Shown: positions 34,015-46,809, counted from the stretch's first letter. The stretch is DNA of 64,000 nt from Tetracentron sinense (GCA_015143295.1 CM026560.1:3102501-3166500), one strand, 5' to 3'. Numbers and translations are program-made. Notes: a model not told the origin generated them from the sequence alone.

Positions 34015-35427
34015 TGTTGGGAAAAATCCGTATTGGAACAATCTGGGTGTTTTTTGGGAAAAACAATTTTTTATAAACTTTGACCCAAAATATAAGTGGG
34101 ACCCACAAGGATTTTGAGGCGGTCCAAGTGGATCCGTGTTCTCCTCCATGAGGAGATTAACGTGGTATGTTTACTGGTCCAAAACACTGAAGTGGTGAAT
34201 AAGAAATTCATCTCAAAGTAGACCACTTGAACATGTGTTATAAGTTGAAGAATGGTAGAGAAAATAGTCCCACATCGGAAAACTATTGAAACCATATTGT
34301 GGTTTATATACCATTACCTTGGAGTAAAGGGTGGGCCCTTGGGGCACCCAAATTTTGTGAAGGAGTGAGCCCATGCTCCAAGGTGGAACCAACCTCTCGT
34401 GCGCGCCGCCCCGGCTTGGCTTGGCTTGTAAGAAGGGTGGAAATATCTGGGTGTTTTTTGGGAAAAACAGTTTTTTATAAACTTTGACCCAAAATATAAG
34501 TGGGACCCACAAGGATTTTGAGGAGGGGCCAAGTGGATCCCTGTTCTCCTCCATGAGGAGATTAACGTGATATGTTTACTTGTCCAAAACAGTGAAGTGG
34601 TGAATGAGAAATTCATCTCAAAGTAGACCACTTGAACATGTGTTGTAAGTTGAAGAATGGTAGAGAAAATAGTCCCACATCGGAAAACTATTGAAACCAT
34701 AGTGTGGTTTATATACCATTACCTTGGAGTAAAGGGTGGGCCCTTGGGGCACCCAAATTTTGCGAAGGAGTAGCCCATGCTCTAAGGTGGAACCAACCTC
34801 TCGCGCGCGCCGCCGCCACCCCGGCCCGGCCCGGACGGCTTGGCTTGGTTTGGTTTGATTTGGTTCTTGTGGGCCTTAAAGCCTGGCCCCTATATTTATT
34901 TTTTGCTGGGCTGGGCCAAAGCCCATTCAACTTAACAGGACCTAGCAGTTTATTATCCAACAGTCATGTCTGTTGGATTTAAACTGAAACCCCAACAGAC
35001 ATGACCTTCTGGACAGTCTCCTTTTCAAATATTTAAAGTCTTCTGTTGCATTTTCTGGGGTACGAATTTTGAAATCTTCTACTCCCTAGTCTTCCATCTT
35101 CTTCCTGCATTCAGCCTTTTGCATATCAGTCAAGAGAGATTACAAAACATCCAAGGTTCGCTATGTCCTCGGGTTTCTAGTGGTAGTACCCAGAACGTGA
35201 CTGTTGTATCTTGGGAGACAAGTTGCTGTGGGCCGTGACCACCTGTGTGGGGCAATATTGTCTTAAGGACATTGAATCCAATTCAAGCCTCAATCAGTAA
35301 AGTGCACTGTCTTTTATTTCTATTCTATTATAATTGTTTTAGTGTCCTGTAATTGGTTCTAGTATTCTGTGAGTTGCATGTATGCCATTTATAACATACA
35401 GTAACATCTTATGCAATATAAACAACA
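34015..35427 (+). repeat. Copia-2 5' LTR with internal partial tandem duplication
   Basis: The LTR runs 34015-34426, then restarts at about 34440 (ATCTGGGTGTTTTTTGGG) and runs to 35427. The second start is preceded by GTAAGAAGGGTGGA (34427-34440), which also stands just before the element at 33997-34010. So the duplicated unit included gypsy flank. GC-rich patches such as GCGCGCCGCCGCC lie near 34400 and 34803. Confidence 0.85.
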
Positions 35428-36550
35428 ATCTTAAGACAATATTGGTACTGTATGTTAACTTTAATTTGCGGATTGAAGAATCTGGGATTAAATTACAGTC
35501 ACTATTTTCTTTGGCTACTGAACTCTTAAATTCTGAATACTGTTATTACAAATTCTGAATCTGAATTTTGTTATTCTGAAAGTGTTCCTGCTTTAACAGA
35601 TTTCTGCAATCTTGGGATACTGAAATCTGCATTGTTAATCTGTATAAACTGTTTTAGGAATACTGTATAACAACTCTGCAATTTGAAATTTCTGAAATTG
35701 AAATCTGTGATTGATAATAAGTTCTGGAGTTTAAATTCTGAAATCTCAGTTTCTAAAACTTCAAATCTACAATACTATGTTTAATTTCTGTATTACAAAA
35801 TTCTGCACATATAGAATCTGAAATCTGGATTTCAAAATCTGCATTCTGCAATTCTAAATACTGCATCTATAAATTCTGCATTGCATTATTAGGATTCTGC
35901 ACTTCAAAAATCTGAATATGCAATTCCTGACAATCTGATTCTGCACTTTGAAAAAATCTGCACTGTGTTTAAATTCTGCACATTGAAAAATCTGCACTTT
36001 AAGTTTGCATATTGCATTTTCTTTTCTGTAACTTGAATTCTGAAGTTCGAAATTCTGCATTTCTGAAATTAGGATTCTGTAATTTCAATTACTGCAACTT
36101 AACTTCTGAAACTTTCATTTCTGCATTTAGATTACTGTAATTAAAATTTTGCAATCTGATATTGAGAATATGTAATCTAAATTCTGCAATTTCAATTCTA
36201 AATTTCTGAAATCTGCACTTTAGTAATTCTGCAATTGGATTCTGAAATTAAAATTTTTGCAATTTGTAATTCAAATTCTGCATGTTTGAATTCTAAAAAA
36301 AAACTCTGCATTCCGTATTTCAGAATTTCAAATACTGTTTTGCAATTGAAAATTCTGCACCTACATTTCTAAATTCTACATTCTATTCTTTCTAAATTCT
36401 GAATTTAGAAATCTGCAATTTAGAATCTGTTTTGTTGAAATCTGAATTCTGTAATTAGATTACTGAACTAGTAATCATCATTTATGTGATTAGTTAAATT
36501 CTTAAATTCATTTTATTATTGTTTTCAGTCATCATCATCCAAACATACAT
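35428..36550 (+). repeat. Copia-2 leader: 1.1 kb of degenerate TCTG(C/A)A repeats
   Basis: The untranslated stretch between LTR and gag is built from AATTCTGAAATCTGCA-like words repeated dozens of times with much variation, most densely at 35470-36470. No other part of the window has this composition. It contains no open frame of note. Confidence 0.75.
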
Positions 36551-39500
36551 ATGACTATTGAAAAGAATATTGTTCCTACCCCGGTAGTGGCACAAGTGCC
36601 AACTATCCCCACTGCAGGTCCCATTGCTCATGGTGAAAAACCTGAGAAATTTAATGGGACAGATTTCAAGAGATGGCAACAGAAGATACTGTTCTACCTA
36701 ACCGCATTAAGTCTAGCAAGATTCTTGCAAGAGGATGTCCCTACCCTGAAAGAGGGTGAATCAGACCGGATGGCAGTTGCTGCTATTGAAGCATAGAAAC
36801 ATGCTGATTTCTTGTGCAAGAACTATATTTTGAATGGTCTGGACAATGCATTATATAATGTATATAGTCCAATTAAGACCGCTAAAGAGTTATGGGAGTT
36901 CTTGGACAAGAAATATAAGACTGAGGATGCCGAGATGAAGAAATTTGTGGTTGGAAGATTTCTTGACTTCAAAATGGTTGATTCAAGAACTGTTATAAGT
37001 CAAATTCAAGACCTCCAATTGATCCTCCATGAGATCCATGCTGAATGAATGATGATAAGTGAATCATTCCAAGTTGCTGCTATAATTGAGAAGTTGCCTC
37101 CATCATGGAAGGACTTCAAAAATTACCTCAAGTACAAGAGAAAGGAAATGGGGGTAGATGACTTAATTGTCCAACTCAAAATTGAGGAAGACAATAGAGT
37201 ATCTGAAAAGAAGGCTAGAAAACAAGTTCTTGAATTAAAAGCAAATGTGGTGGAACACAAGTCTAAGAAGAGGAACCGTTCTGAGGCTGGTCCAAGTCAG
37301 AAATCCAAAGGCAAGGAACAGAAAAGGTTTAAGCGTCTTTTCTACATCTGTAACAGGTCAGGGCATGTGGCTAAGAACTGCAGGAACCGGAACTTCCAAG
37401 GAAAATCTAAGAAGGGATCCACTCAGGCTCATGTTACTAAAGTTGAGAACATCACTGATGATGTTAATGACATGTATCTGTCTGCAGTTGTATCTGAAGT
37501 GAATATGGTGATGAATCCCAAGCAATGGTGGGTAGATACTGGAGCTACTCGACATATCTGTTCAGATAGGAGTGCATTCAATAACTATCATAGAGTTACT
37601 ACAGTAGAAAAGCTCTACATGTGAAACTCTTCTACTTCAATAATTCAAGGATCCGAGAAGGTGGTTCTGAAGATGACTTCAGGAAAAGAGCTTACATTGA
37701 ATGATGTCTTGCATGTACTAGACATCAGAAAGAATCTTGTTTCCAGAGCACTTCTAAGCAAGAATGGTTTCAAGTTGGTCTTTGAGTCAGACAAATTTAT
37801 TCTGACTAAAAATAGGATGTATGTTGGCAGAGGTTATCTCTGTGATGGTCTATTTAAAATGAATGTTATGACTGTGATGCCTTCGGGCAATAACAATAAT
37901 AAAGCTAGTTCTTCTGTTTATATGCTTGAGTCATTTGATTTATGGCATGCTAGATTAGGACATGTTAACTCTGATTCACTTCGTAGGCTTGCTAATTCAG
38001 ATTTAATTCCTAAAATCAAATTTGACTCAAATAATAAATGTGAAATATGTGTGGAATCCAAATTATCCAGAACTTCTTTTCATTCAATTGAAAGAAGTAC
38101 TAAACCTTTAGGGTTGATTCACAGTGATATCTGTGATTTAAAATTTGTGCAAACAAGAGGTGGAAAAAAATATTCCATCACTTTCATTGATGATTGCACA
38201 AGGTACTGTCATATCTATTTGCTAAGTAGCAAAGATGAGGCTTTAGACATGTTCAAATTTTATAAAAGTGAAGTTGAAAATCAACTTAACCAAAAGATAA
38301 AGATGCTAAGAAGCGATAGAGGAGGTGAATATGTGTCACCATTTGATGAATTTTGTAAAGAACATGGCATAATTCATCAAACAACCGCTCCTTACTCACC
38401 TGAACAGAACGGTATTGCTGAACGCAAAAACCGAACTTTAAAGAAAATGATGAATGCATTATTGATCAGTTCAGGTTTGCCTCAGAACTTGTGGGGGGAA
38501 GCAGTTTTATCTGTAAATTATATTCTTAACAAATTACCCCACAAGAAGATAGACAAGACACCCTATGAGTTGTGGAATGGTCGAAGACCTTCCTACAAAT
38601 ACTTAAAAGTGTGGGAGTGTCTAGCAAAGGTAACAGTTCCTGCTCCTAAGAAGGTTAAGATAGGACCAAAGACAGTGGATTGCATCTTCATTGGATATGC
38701 TCACAATAGCAGTGCATATCGGTTTCTTGTACACAAGTCAGATATTCCTGACATACATGTCAATACAATCATTGAATCAAGGAATGCATCTTTCTTTGAA
38801 ACTACATTTCCTTGTAAGGTTGTACAAGAACATAATCCTATAAAAAGGATACATGACACTAATAATAGTGATCATTGAGAAAATATAGACCAGGAGTCTA
38901 TAGAAAAAGAAAATGAAGATGAACCAAGGCATAGTAAACGAGCAAAAACTACTACATCTTTCGGTCCTGAATTTCTAACTTATTTGTTGGAAAATGAGCC
39001 TTAAAGCTTTAAAGAAGTCATGTCTTCTCCAGAAGCACCTTCTTGGAAAGAGGCTATAAATAGTGAAATCGAATCCATCAAGCAAAATCATACTTGGAAA
39101 CTGGTGGATCTTCCTCCAGGGAATAAACCTTTAGGATGTAAATGGATATTCAAGAAGAAGATGAAAGCTGATGGAACGATTGACAAATACAAAGCAAGAC
39201 TTGTAGTAAAGGGCTACAAGCAAAAGGAATGTATCGATTATTTCGATACTTATTCACCAGTTACAAGGATAACATCCATTCGTATGTTAATAGCTATTGT
39301 TGCTATTAACAACTTAGAGATACATCAAATGGATGTGAAAACTGCTTTCTTAAATGGTGATTTGAATGAAGAGCTCTACATGGAACAACCTGAAGGTTTC
39401 ATGGTAAATAACCAAGAAAAGAAAGTATGTAAACTTGTTAAATCCCTTTATGGATTAAAATAAGCTCCTAAACAATGGCATGAGAAATTTGACAATGTTA

Positions 39501-40548
39501 TGATGTCAAATGGTTTCAGGATAAATGAGTGCGATAAATGTGTTTATGTGAAAAACACTGAAATAGCATATGCCATTGTATGTCTCTATGTGGATGATAT
39601 GTTAATCATGGGTAGCAGTAATGAAATCATTAAATCTACCAAAATGATGTTAAATAAAAGATTTAACATGAAAGATCTAGGTGTTGCAGATATAATTCTA
39701 GGAATTAAAATTACTAAACATCTGAAGGACTCATCTTATCTCAATCTCATTACATTGAGAAGATCCTTGAAAGATTTATCAAAGATGATAAAAGTCTTGT
39801 AAAAACACCAGTAGATGTAAATTTACATCTAAGTAAGAATACTGGACAAGGAATTTCCCAGTTAGAGTATTCTCGAATTATTGGTAGTTTAATGTATCTC
39901 ATGAACTACACAAGACCTGATATAGCATACTCAGTCAGCAAATTGAGTAGATATACAAGCAATCCAGGGGAAGACCATTGGAAAGCGATAGTTAGGGTTC
40001 TCAAATATTTGAGATATACCCAAAACTATAGATTGCACTACACAAGATATCTAGCTGTACTTGAAGGGTATAGTGATGTAAATTGGATATCTGATACTAA
40101 ATACTCAAAATCCACTAGTGGATTTGTCTTTAAACTTGGAGGTGCATTGGTATCTTGGAAATCTTCTAAACAGACATGTATAGCCAGATCCACAATGGAA
40201 TTTGAGTTTATAGCTTTAGATAAAGCTAGTGAAGAAGCAGAATGGCTTCGTCACTTTTTAGAAGATATTCCAAGTTGGCCAAAACCTGTGCCAGCTATCT
40301 GCATACATTGCGACAGTCAATCTGCGATTGGAAGGGCACAAAACAGTATGTATAACGGTAAATCTCGACATATACGTCGAAGACACAATACCGTGAAACA
40401 GTTGCTCTCAAATGGAATCATTTCCATTGATTATGTAAAGTCAAAGAATAATATAGCGGATCCGTTAACCAAAGGTTTGACTTTAGAGCAAGTGTATAAA
40501 TCATCGAGGGGAATGGGACTAAAGCCTATATCTAAAGAGTCGACATAA
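36551..40548 (+). pseudogene. Copia-2 gag-pol polyprotein, decayed
   Basis: One reading frame from MTIEKNIVP: gag core (EKPEKFNGTDFKRWQQKILF, IEKLPPSWKDFKNYLKYK). Zinc knuckle YICNRSGHVAKNC with its first Cys replaced. Protease WWVDTGATRHIC. Pre-integrase [17 protein letters not shown] with CEICVESK. Integrase Asp in HSDICD, Asp in LRSDRGGEY, Glu in [13 protein letters not shown] with GCKWIFKKKMKADG, MDVKTAFLNGDLNEELYM, SLYGLK and YVDDMLIMG. After a frameshift near 39740, RNase H with [28 protein letters not shown] and [11 protein letters not shown], ending at 40546-40548. Stops lie at 36794, 37046, 37621, 38876, 39002 and 39461. Most residues are conserved, so decay is moderate. Confidence 0.93.
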
Positions 40549-41114
40549 TGGAAACCCAACCTAGCTGATTGGAGCCCAAGATCTAGGTTCAAAGGGACAA
40601 CCTAATTATGTGTAACTCGGTAATGTCACTGTGAAGAATAAATTTCTTCATCCCATTTCTATGATAAAACAGTAAAAGAATCTAGGGTAAGCATAGCTTT
40701 TAATGATTCTTATATCTTGGAAATCCAAGTGGGGTATGATGAGATACTCTTGATAGGAGATCACCTATATAAGTGTGAAGAGGGGCCGCTTCTATAAGAA
40801 TTTTAAAAAAGACAAAATTCTTTAGAGCACTTATGAAAAACCAAGAGTTGTTCAAGGCCAAAATGAACGCAACTATGAGAACCAATGGTGTTTCAAAAGG
40901 AACTGTGTGAGTTCTATTGTCTTGGTTTACAATACGGCTAAACAGTTCAAGACATCATGTTCACTGGATAGCCAGTAAATCCGATAGAACTTCACTACGG
41001 AAGGTTCAAGGCCAAAAGCTACCTTTCCCGATGCAGTAAATTTTCACTTGTACTCTCTTTAGTGTCTGCATATATTCCGTATTCTGTCCAGGAATTTTCA
41101 TTCATGTGGGGGAT
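40549..41114 (+). other. Copia-2 3' untranslated region and polypurine tract
   Basis: No coding potential. It ends with GTGGGGGAT at 41106-41114, directly before the 3' LTR, the expected plus-strand primer. Confidence 0.7.
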
Positions 41115-42160
41115 TGTTGGGAAAAATCTGTTTTGGAAAAATCTGGGTGTTTTTTGGAAAAACAGTTTTTTATAAACTTTGACCCAAAATATAAGTGGGA
41201 CCCACAAGGATTTTGAGGCGGGTCCAAGTGGATCCGTGTTCTCCTCCATGAGGAGATTAACGTGGTATGTTTACTTGTCCAAAATAGTGAAGTGGTGAAT
41301 GAGAAATTCATCTCAAAGTAGACCACTTGAACATGTGTTGTAAGTTGAAGAATGGTAGAGAAAATAGTCTCACATCGGAAAACTATTGAAACCATAGTGT
41401 GGTTTATATACCATTACCTTGGAGTAAAGGGTGGGCCCTTGGGGCACCCAAATTTTGCGAAGGAGTGAGCCCATGCTCCAAGGTGGAACCAACCTCTCAC
41501 ACGCGCGCGCCGCCGCCGCCCTGGCTCGTGCCCGTGTCCGAGTCCGAGTCTGGTCTGGTCCGGTCAGCTGGCTTGGCTTGGTTTGGTTTGATTTGGCTCT
41601 TGTGGGCCTTAAAGCCTGGCCCCTATATTTATTTTTTGTTGGGCTGGGCCAAAGCCCATTCAACTTAACAGGACCTAGCAGTTTATTATCCAACAGTCAT
41701 GTCTGTTGGATTTAAACTGAAACCCCAACAGACATGACCTTCTGGACAATCTCCTTTTCAAATATTTAAAGTCTTCTGTTGCATTTTCTAGAGTACAAAT
41801 TTTGAGATCTTCTACTCCCTAGTCTTCCATCTTCTTCCTGCGTTCAGCCTTTTGCATATTAGTCAAGAGAGATTACAAAACATTCAAGGTTCGCTATGTT
41901 CTCGGGTTTCTAGTGGTAGTACCCAGGACTTGACTGTTGTATCTTGGAAGACAAATTGCTGTGGGTCGTGACCACCTGTGCGGGGTAATATTGTCTTAAG
42001 GACATTGAATCCAATTCAAGCCTCAATCAGTAAAGTGCACTGTCTTTTATTTCTATTCTATTATAATTGTTTTAGTGTCCTGTAATTGGTTCTAGTATTC
42101 TGTGAGTTGCATGTATGCCATTTGTAACATACAATAACATCTTATGCAATATAAACAAAA
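41115..42160 (+). repeat. Copia-2 3' LTR
   Basis: 1046 bp, TGTTGGGAAAAATC...ATAAACAAAA, colinear with the undamaged part of the 5' LTR. Confidence 0.92.
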
Positions 42161-42162
42161 AA

Positions 42163-42538
42163 TGATAGTGTATGCAGACACGTATCCTTGAATGGGCACA
42201 CATCAGGTGTACATGGGGGAGTGTATGTCGTTCATGCATGTAGATATTAGCAGTTGTGAGTAGGGAGTGTGGATTTTAACTTATCTTTACTTGTTGGTTA
42301 GTGGGTTGTAACCGTTGTTTTCTTCTTTGTATATATTGTTGCGTATGAATGAAGAACAATATATTGTGATCCCTTAATTTACAGAGTTTATAGAGGTAAG
42401 GTTGCCCCTTGAATGAGAGTCATCTTTCTCTCTCCTATCCCAATTTCCTTTCATCTATCATCATTCCTCGCTTAAGGAAAACCAAGTTTAGACCGATTGA
42501 TCTCTTAGATCACGACCTATTACAAGAAGTTCCTATCA
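42163..42538 (+). repeat. Gypsy 3' LTR
   Basis: 376 bp. Its first three bases fall within the copia target duplication AATGA, so the copia insertion spans the border between polypurine tract and LTR. Confidence 0.9.
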
Positions 42539-42669
42539 CTTGAAGAGGAGTTGGAGTAGATATGAGGGATCTGCGTGTGGCTCTATTTATTTACGAGTAT
42601 GAGAAAGAGAGATGGAGATAGAGAGGGATTCCTAACTTCTAATTTCACAAGGATTCTAATTTTACAAGC

Positions 42670-43065
42670 CACCACATCTCCCTTTTAACACCGTGGTTAA
42701 GATTCCCTCACCCTAGAGTTCATCCATCTAATTCTAACCTTGGTTTCTAAAAGTAAAAAATATTAATTTTAGGTTGATTAAGTTTAACCACGGTTAAAGG
42801 GAGCTCTACAAGTCACCACATGCCCCTTTTTTAACACCTACTAATTGTAGAAAAAAATTAACCCTAATGGTTAAAAGTTTTTAACCAGAGTAAATATTTT
42901 TTAAGTGTTTTTTTCTAAAACCCAAGGTTAGATTACTAAACTCTAAGAGTTACTGAATCTTAACCACAGTTAATAGGGGTTAACAAGGACACGTGTTGAC
43001 CTGTGGTTGCGATTGAACTCTCCCCAAGTTCAATCGCAATTGGTTGTGATTCGATCTCATTCGAA
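42670..43065. repeat. GGTTAA-type foldback repeat, complete copy
   Basis: The left half has CACCGTGGTTAAGATTC and CTAACCTTGGTTTCTA. The right half has CCAAGGTTAGATTAC, TTAACCACAGTTAATAG, and GCGATTGAACTCTCCCC, followed by AATCGCAATTGGTTGTGATT. Both halves are inverted relative to each other. Confidence 0.6.
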
Positions 43066-43962
43066 ATCCCTATTATTATGATCACTTAAATCGTGCATAG
43101 TTTGTTACCAAAATAAAAATTTGGTCGCTAGATTGAAAATTCGGCAAGAATTTCAGCTAAAATAATCCAATTTTTTGTTCTTTTTTTTTTTTAATAAATG
43201 GATTTAAGTTAAGGGAATAGTTTGCAAATTTTTGTAGACTTTCAATAATTTAACTAAAATTTCAGGATTTTTCTCAAAAAACTTTTTATTTTAGTTAATA
43301 GTTCGAAATTTCAGGAAATTCCATGAATTTCAACTAAATTTATCCTGATTTTTGTCACGATTTAATTTAAAAACTTGTTTTATTTAAAAGTAAAGCATTT
43401 AAATAAATAAGCTTTTCTCTCTAATAGTTTAATTATATAATTATCTTTTACTAAAAAAATAGATCCAATTAAACAAGAACACTTAATAAATGAAGACCTT
43501 TTACACGAGGACACTTAATGAATTAATTTTTATTTTTTTTGCTAACTGATCCACGGTTAGTCCGCAACCCCGGTTAGTGAGTTAGTATCTATTCTGAGTT
43601 AGTGGGGCGGGTGGAGATTACAACACTCTCACTCTCGGACCAAGTGAGTGGTAACTAGCACCACTACCAATGGGGCAAGCTTAGCTTCCCACTAAATGAC
43701 TTAATAAATCAGTAACTTTATTGAACTAGAATACTTATATTAGGATACTAAACTACTTAAATTAGGAAACTTTATTGAGAATATAAATATTTTATTTTAT
43801 ATTCTCCAATTTAAATGGCCCAGCTCTTAACCTATTTAAACTAGACAATCTAGAGATTATGATACTTAATAAATATAAATCTTTAATTTTTATAGATAAT
43901 CTTGAGTTTTAAATCTAAAATAATATGGTGATTTTAATAAATTTAATAAGTTTCTGAGTTAA
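43066..43962. other. AT-rich gene-free stretch
   Basis: Nothing recognised except a less AT-rich patch at 43550-43690 with CGGTTAGTGAGTTAGT and CACTCTCACTCTCGGACC, probably a piece of an unidentified repeat. Confidence 0.4.
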
Positions 43963-43967
43963 CAAAT

Positions 43968-46809
43968 TGTGAGCGTGGTTTTTGGGCCCACTGGTTTTCG
44001 ATTAGGAGTCGGTACTTATTAGTTCTGAATGATAAGTTCCGGATAAGGATAGGGTCTTATGGTCTATATAAGAATCTAGGTAAGAGGTTCGATTAAGTCA
44101 TAGGAAAGGTGTTAGACACTGTGGGACTCCCATTTTACAATGGTTACCTACTCCCTAGGTATAAGTCAAATTAATGTCAAAGTTTTAATCAAATGCCTAA
44201 GTTTTAGAGCATCCTAATCCAAGAAATGAGAAAATCCTAAATAGGGTTGGGTTGCCTACGTACTTACATGGGGTGAGACCGAGCGTAGTTCTGGTACATG
44301 AGTCCGTGCCGAGGCCCTAGGAGTATGTGTGTGCACCGGGGTGGCTAAGACTTAGTCCGAGGACTAAGGTTTGATTGACCGAGGTGGTCAAGTGCATGGT
44401 TTGAGGGTTTGGAGCAGGAGGCTTAGGGTGCAGGCCCAGAGACCGAGGGTTGAGCCCAGAAACTAAGGATTGGGCCCAGAGGCCAAGGGTGGAGCCCGAA
44501 GGCTAAGGCATGGGCCCGGAGGCCAAAGGTTGGGCCCGGAGGTCAAAGGTTGCTTAACCGGAGTTATGGTTAGGACTGTTAACCATGGTTAAAGAGGTTC
44601 AATGTCAAAAATTTTGTCCCTTTACATTTTTTATATTTTTTAGAATTTTCTGGATTTTTTCCAAGGTTAAATTGTCTTAACTATGGTTAAAAGTTAATCG
44701 GGGTTAATTTTAACCCTAGTTAAGGATCAGGGTAGGTCTGAATTGAGCCCATAGAATGAAGCAAGGCCTAGACTAGCCTTCTATTGGTTTGGGCCCTCTG
44801 CAAGGGCACTGTTATGCAAAACATTGGAATTGGCGGTACTATGAGTACCGCCTATATCACGATTTTTGAAACAGTGGCTTTGCAGCCAAGGGAAAGTTTG
44901 AGGGGGATGTTCAGAGGTCCTGGACCCTTAGGGTTGATTAGAGGGCTTTGTTGAGAGGCCTAGGCCTAGTTTGGGCCCTGGGCTAGGTCTGGATTGGGCT
45001 CATAGGGACCATGTTAGCACTATACCTAGAAATCTAAAATGTCAGTAGACTGTTTACCAACATTCTGGGCAATTCCCATTTAAAATGTGTTTTAACCGTG
45101 GTTAAGCTAAACTGAAGCTCCTTAACTGATCAGGAAAGATGGGAGGAGGCCTCAGGGACCTAAATCAGACCATGGAATGGACCAGGGGCCTACCATACAA
45201 GGTCTAGGGCTATTGGAATAGAGAAGACCTAGAATGGCGGTACTGTGTTTACCACCAGGGGCGAAGCCACATGGGGTTCAGGGGGGCTGAAGCCCCCCTT
45301 GAAATTTTGAGAATTTTTTTTTTTACTGTCCTATTAAGGACGCAGCCTGGGAGATGAGCAGAGCTGGGTGGGATGGGGTGCTTTAGCCCCTCCCAAAACT
45401 TCTGAGAAATAACTATATATTCTTTAAAATGGACATCAATTGACACATGGCCCATGAACTTACCCTCAAAAAAAAAAATTTCGGGGGCTACACCCTTGAA
45501 CCCCCATTAGCCCCTCCTGCAAAAGAATCCTGGCTCCGCCCTTGTTTACCGCCATTCTGGAAATTTTCTAAAAATTGATTTTCCCCCGAGCTTCGAACCA
45601 GGCCCGTCCCAAGGTATTCCTCATGGCTTTAAGGATATCCTAGGAGCTTGGGGGCTTCTGAGACGTGTCCTTTGTATGTTCAAGCTTAGACAAAAAAGAA
45701 TATGGGATTCTTCTCCCCTTGAAAGGGTCCCCATGCCTATGACAAGGCAAGGGGACCTTCTCTCGAGGGTTTGCTGCAAAGAAGAAGAAGTCCCCTAGAG
45801 TAAGACCAGGGCCTCACAGAATATTTGCAAAAGAGAAGAGGGGTAGGGGAGGACCCTACCCTGTTGATGCTACTCCAACTATAGTGGTGATAGTGGTTAT
45901 GGTGGTGGTGCTAATGGAGGGATCTAGGATGGCTCCTAGAATCCTCTGATCCTACCCTTGAACTGAAGTCTTGGTGGAAACAAGCTTTTGTTGTTTTCCT
46001 TCAGATTCTACAAGGTTTCACCAGGGTGATTTTCGAATAGGTTCAAGCTTTAATAAGGCTTTGGATTTATAGGAGATGGGTCTAAGGATACCCAAGGGAT
46101 TAGTACTAAGGTTGTTGAGGGTCTCAGAGACGAGAGGGGTGGCCAAAGGCATGCTTGATGCACTAAGGGAGCAGATTTTACGTAAAACGCAAACTCAAAG
46201 AACTGCGGTAAATCTAGTACCGTCATTCCCTCACAAGGCAAGATGAGAAATGGCGATAGAAACTCTATCGTCATTCCTGGTTTTTTCCAAAAACAAAAGT
46301 CTGATATGGTTTAAATGCACCCATGCGGTATAATTTTTTACTACAAAGGGAATGTCGGTAGATGGACTACCGACATTCCAAAAGTTTTCAAATTTTGGGC
46401 TTAGGCCCCCTTCTAGGGCTTGGCTAGGGTTTGTGGGCCCTGTATGGTCTAGGGCTATTTGTCTACAGGTTTAGGCCCTAGGGGCCTTGACTAGGTGTTG
46501 CATGGGCCTTCGGCCAATGCCCTAGGTTTGTAGGGTTAGAGTTGGATCAGAATTGACCTAAGGTTGACCTAGGGTTTACCTATGGTTTGACTAGAGTTGA
46601 CTAGGGTTAACCTAAGGTTTTGACTAGGGTTGACCTAGGGGTTGACTGGGGTTGAGATCTAGGGTTTGACTAGGGTTGACCTAGGGGTTGACTGTGGTTG
46701 AGACCTAGGGTTTAGCTAGGGTTTGACTAGTGTTTACCTAGGGTTGAAACCTAAGATTAGACTGGGGTTAACCATGGTTAAAAAGGGGTGTGAAAATTGG
46801 GTGCTTACA
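43968..46809 (-). mobile_element. Solo LTR (family 2)
   Basis: Begins TGTGAGCGTGG and ends GGTGCTTACA, flanked by CAAAT on both sides (43963-43967 and 46810-46814). It is related to 14023-16169. 2842 bp, no coding. A minus-strand TATA-like box lies at about 46063-46073. It contains two minisatellites: GGCCCGGAGGCCAAAGGTTG-type units at 44430-44550 and TAGGGTTTGACTAGGGTTGACC-type units at 46555-46770 (units of about 20 bp). Confidence 0.88.

Larger units (their letters stand above)
34015..42160 (+). mobile_element. Ty1/copia retrotransposon nested in gypsy element (Copia-2)
   Basis: Starts TGTTGGGAAAAATC and ends ATAAACAAAA (5' LTR version ATAAACAACA). It is flanked by AATGA on both sides (34010-34014 and 42161-42165), a perfect 5-bp target duplication. 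The 3' LTR (41115-42160) is 1046 bp. The 5' LTR is longer because its first ~400 bp are partly duplicated. Inside are a long repetitive leader, one gag-pol frame with several stops and one frameshift, and a GTGGGGGAT polypurine tract before the 3' LTR. I could not recognise a standard tRNA-Met primer site. Confidence 0.92.
32587..42538 (+). mobile_element. Ty3/gypsy retrotransposon, internally deleted, host of a nested copia element
   Basis: LTRs at 32587-32969 and 42163-42538 (TGATA...CCTATCA). Flanks are CTTGT (left) and CTTGA (right), an imperfect 5-bp duplication. The primer site TGGTATCAGAGC is at 32973-32984. Without the copia insertion only about 1.05 kb of internal DNA remains: gag, a zinc finger, then a jump to a short tail (TLEDKVV) typical of the end of gypsy pol, and the polypurine stretch AGAAGGGTGGAA. 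Protease, RT and integrase are gone. The copia element sits exactly where the polypurine tract meets the 3' LTR. Confidence 0.88.

Noticed and set aside
34299-34982. Frames on both strands in the Copia-2 LTR (also 41370-41715)
   Set aside because: They repeat between LTR copies and show no protein family; shadows of LTR sequence.
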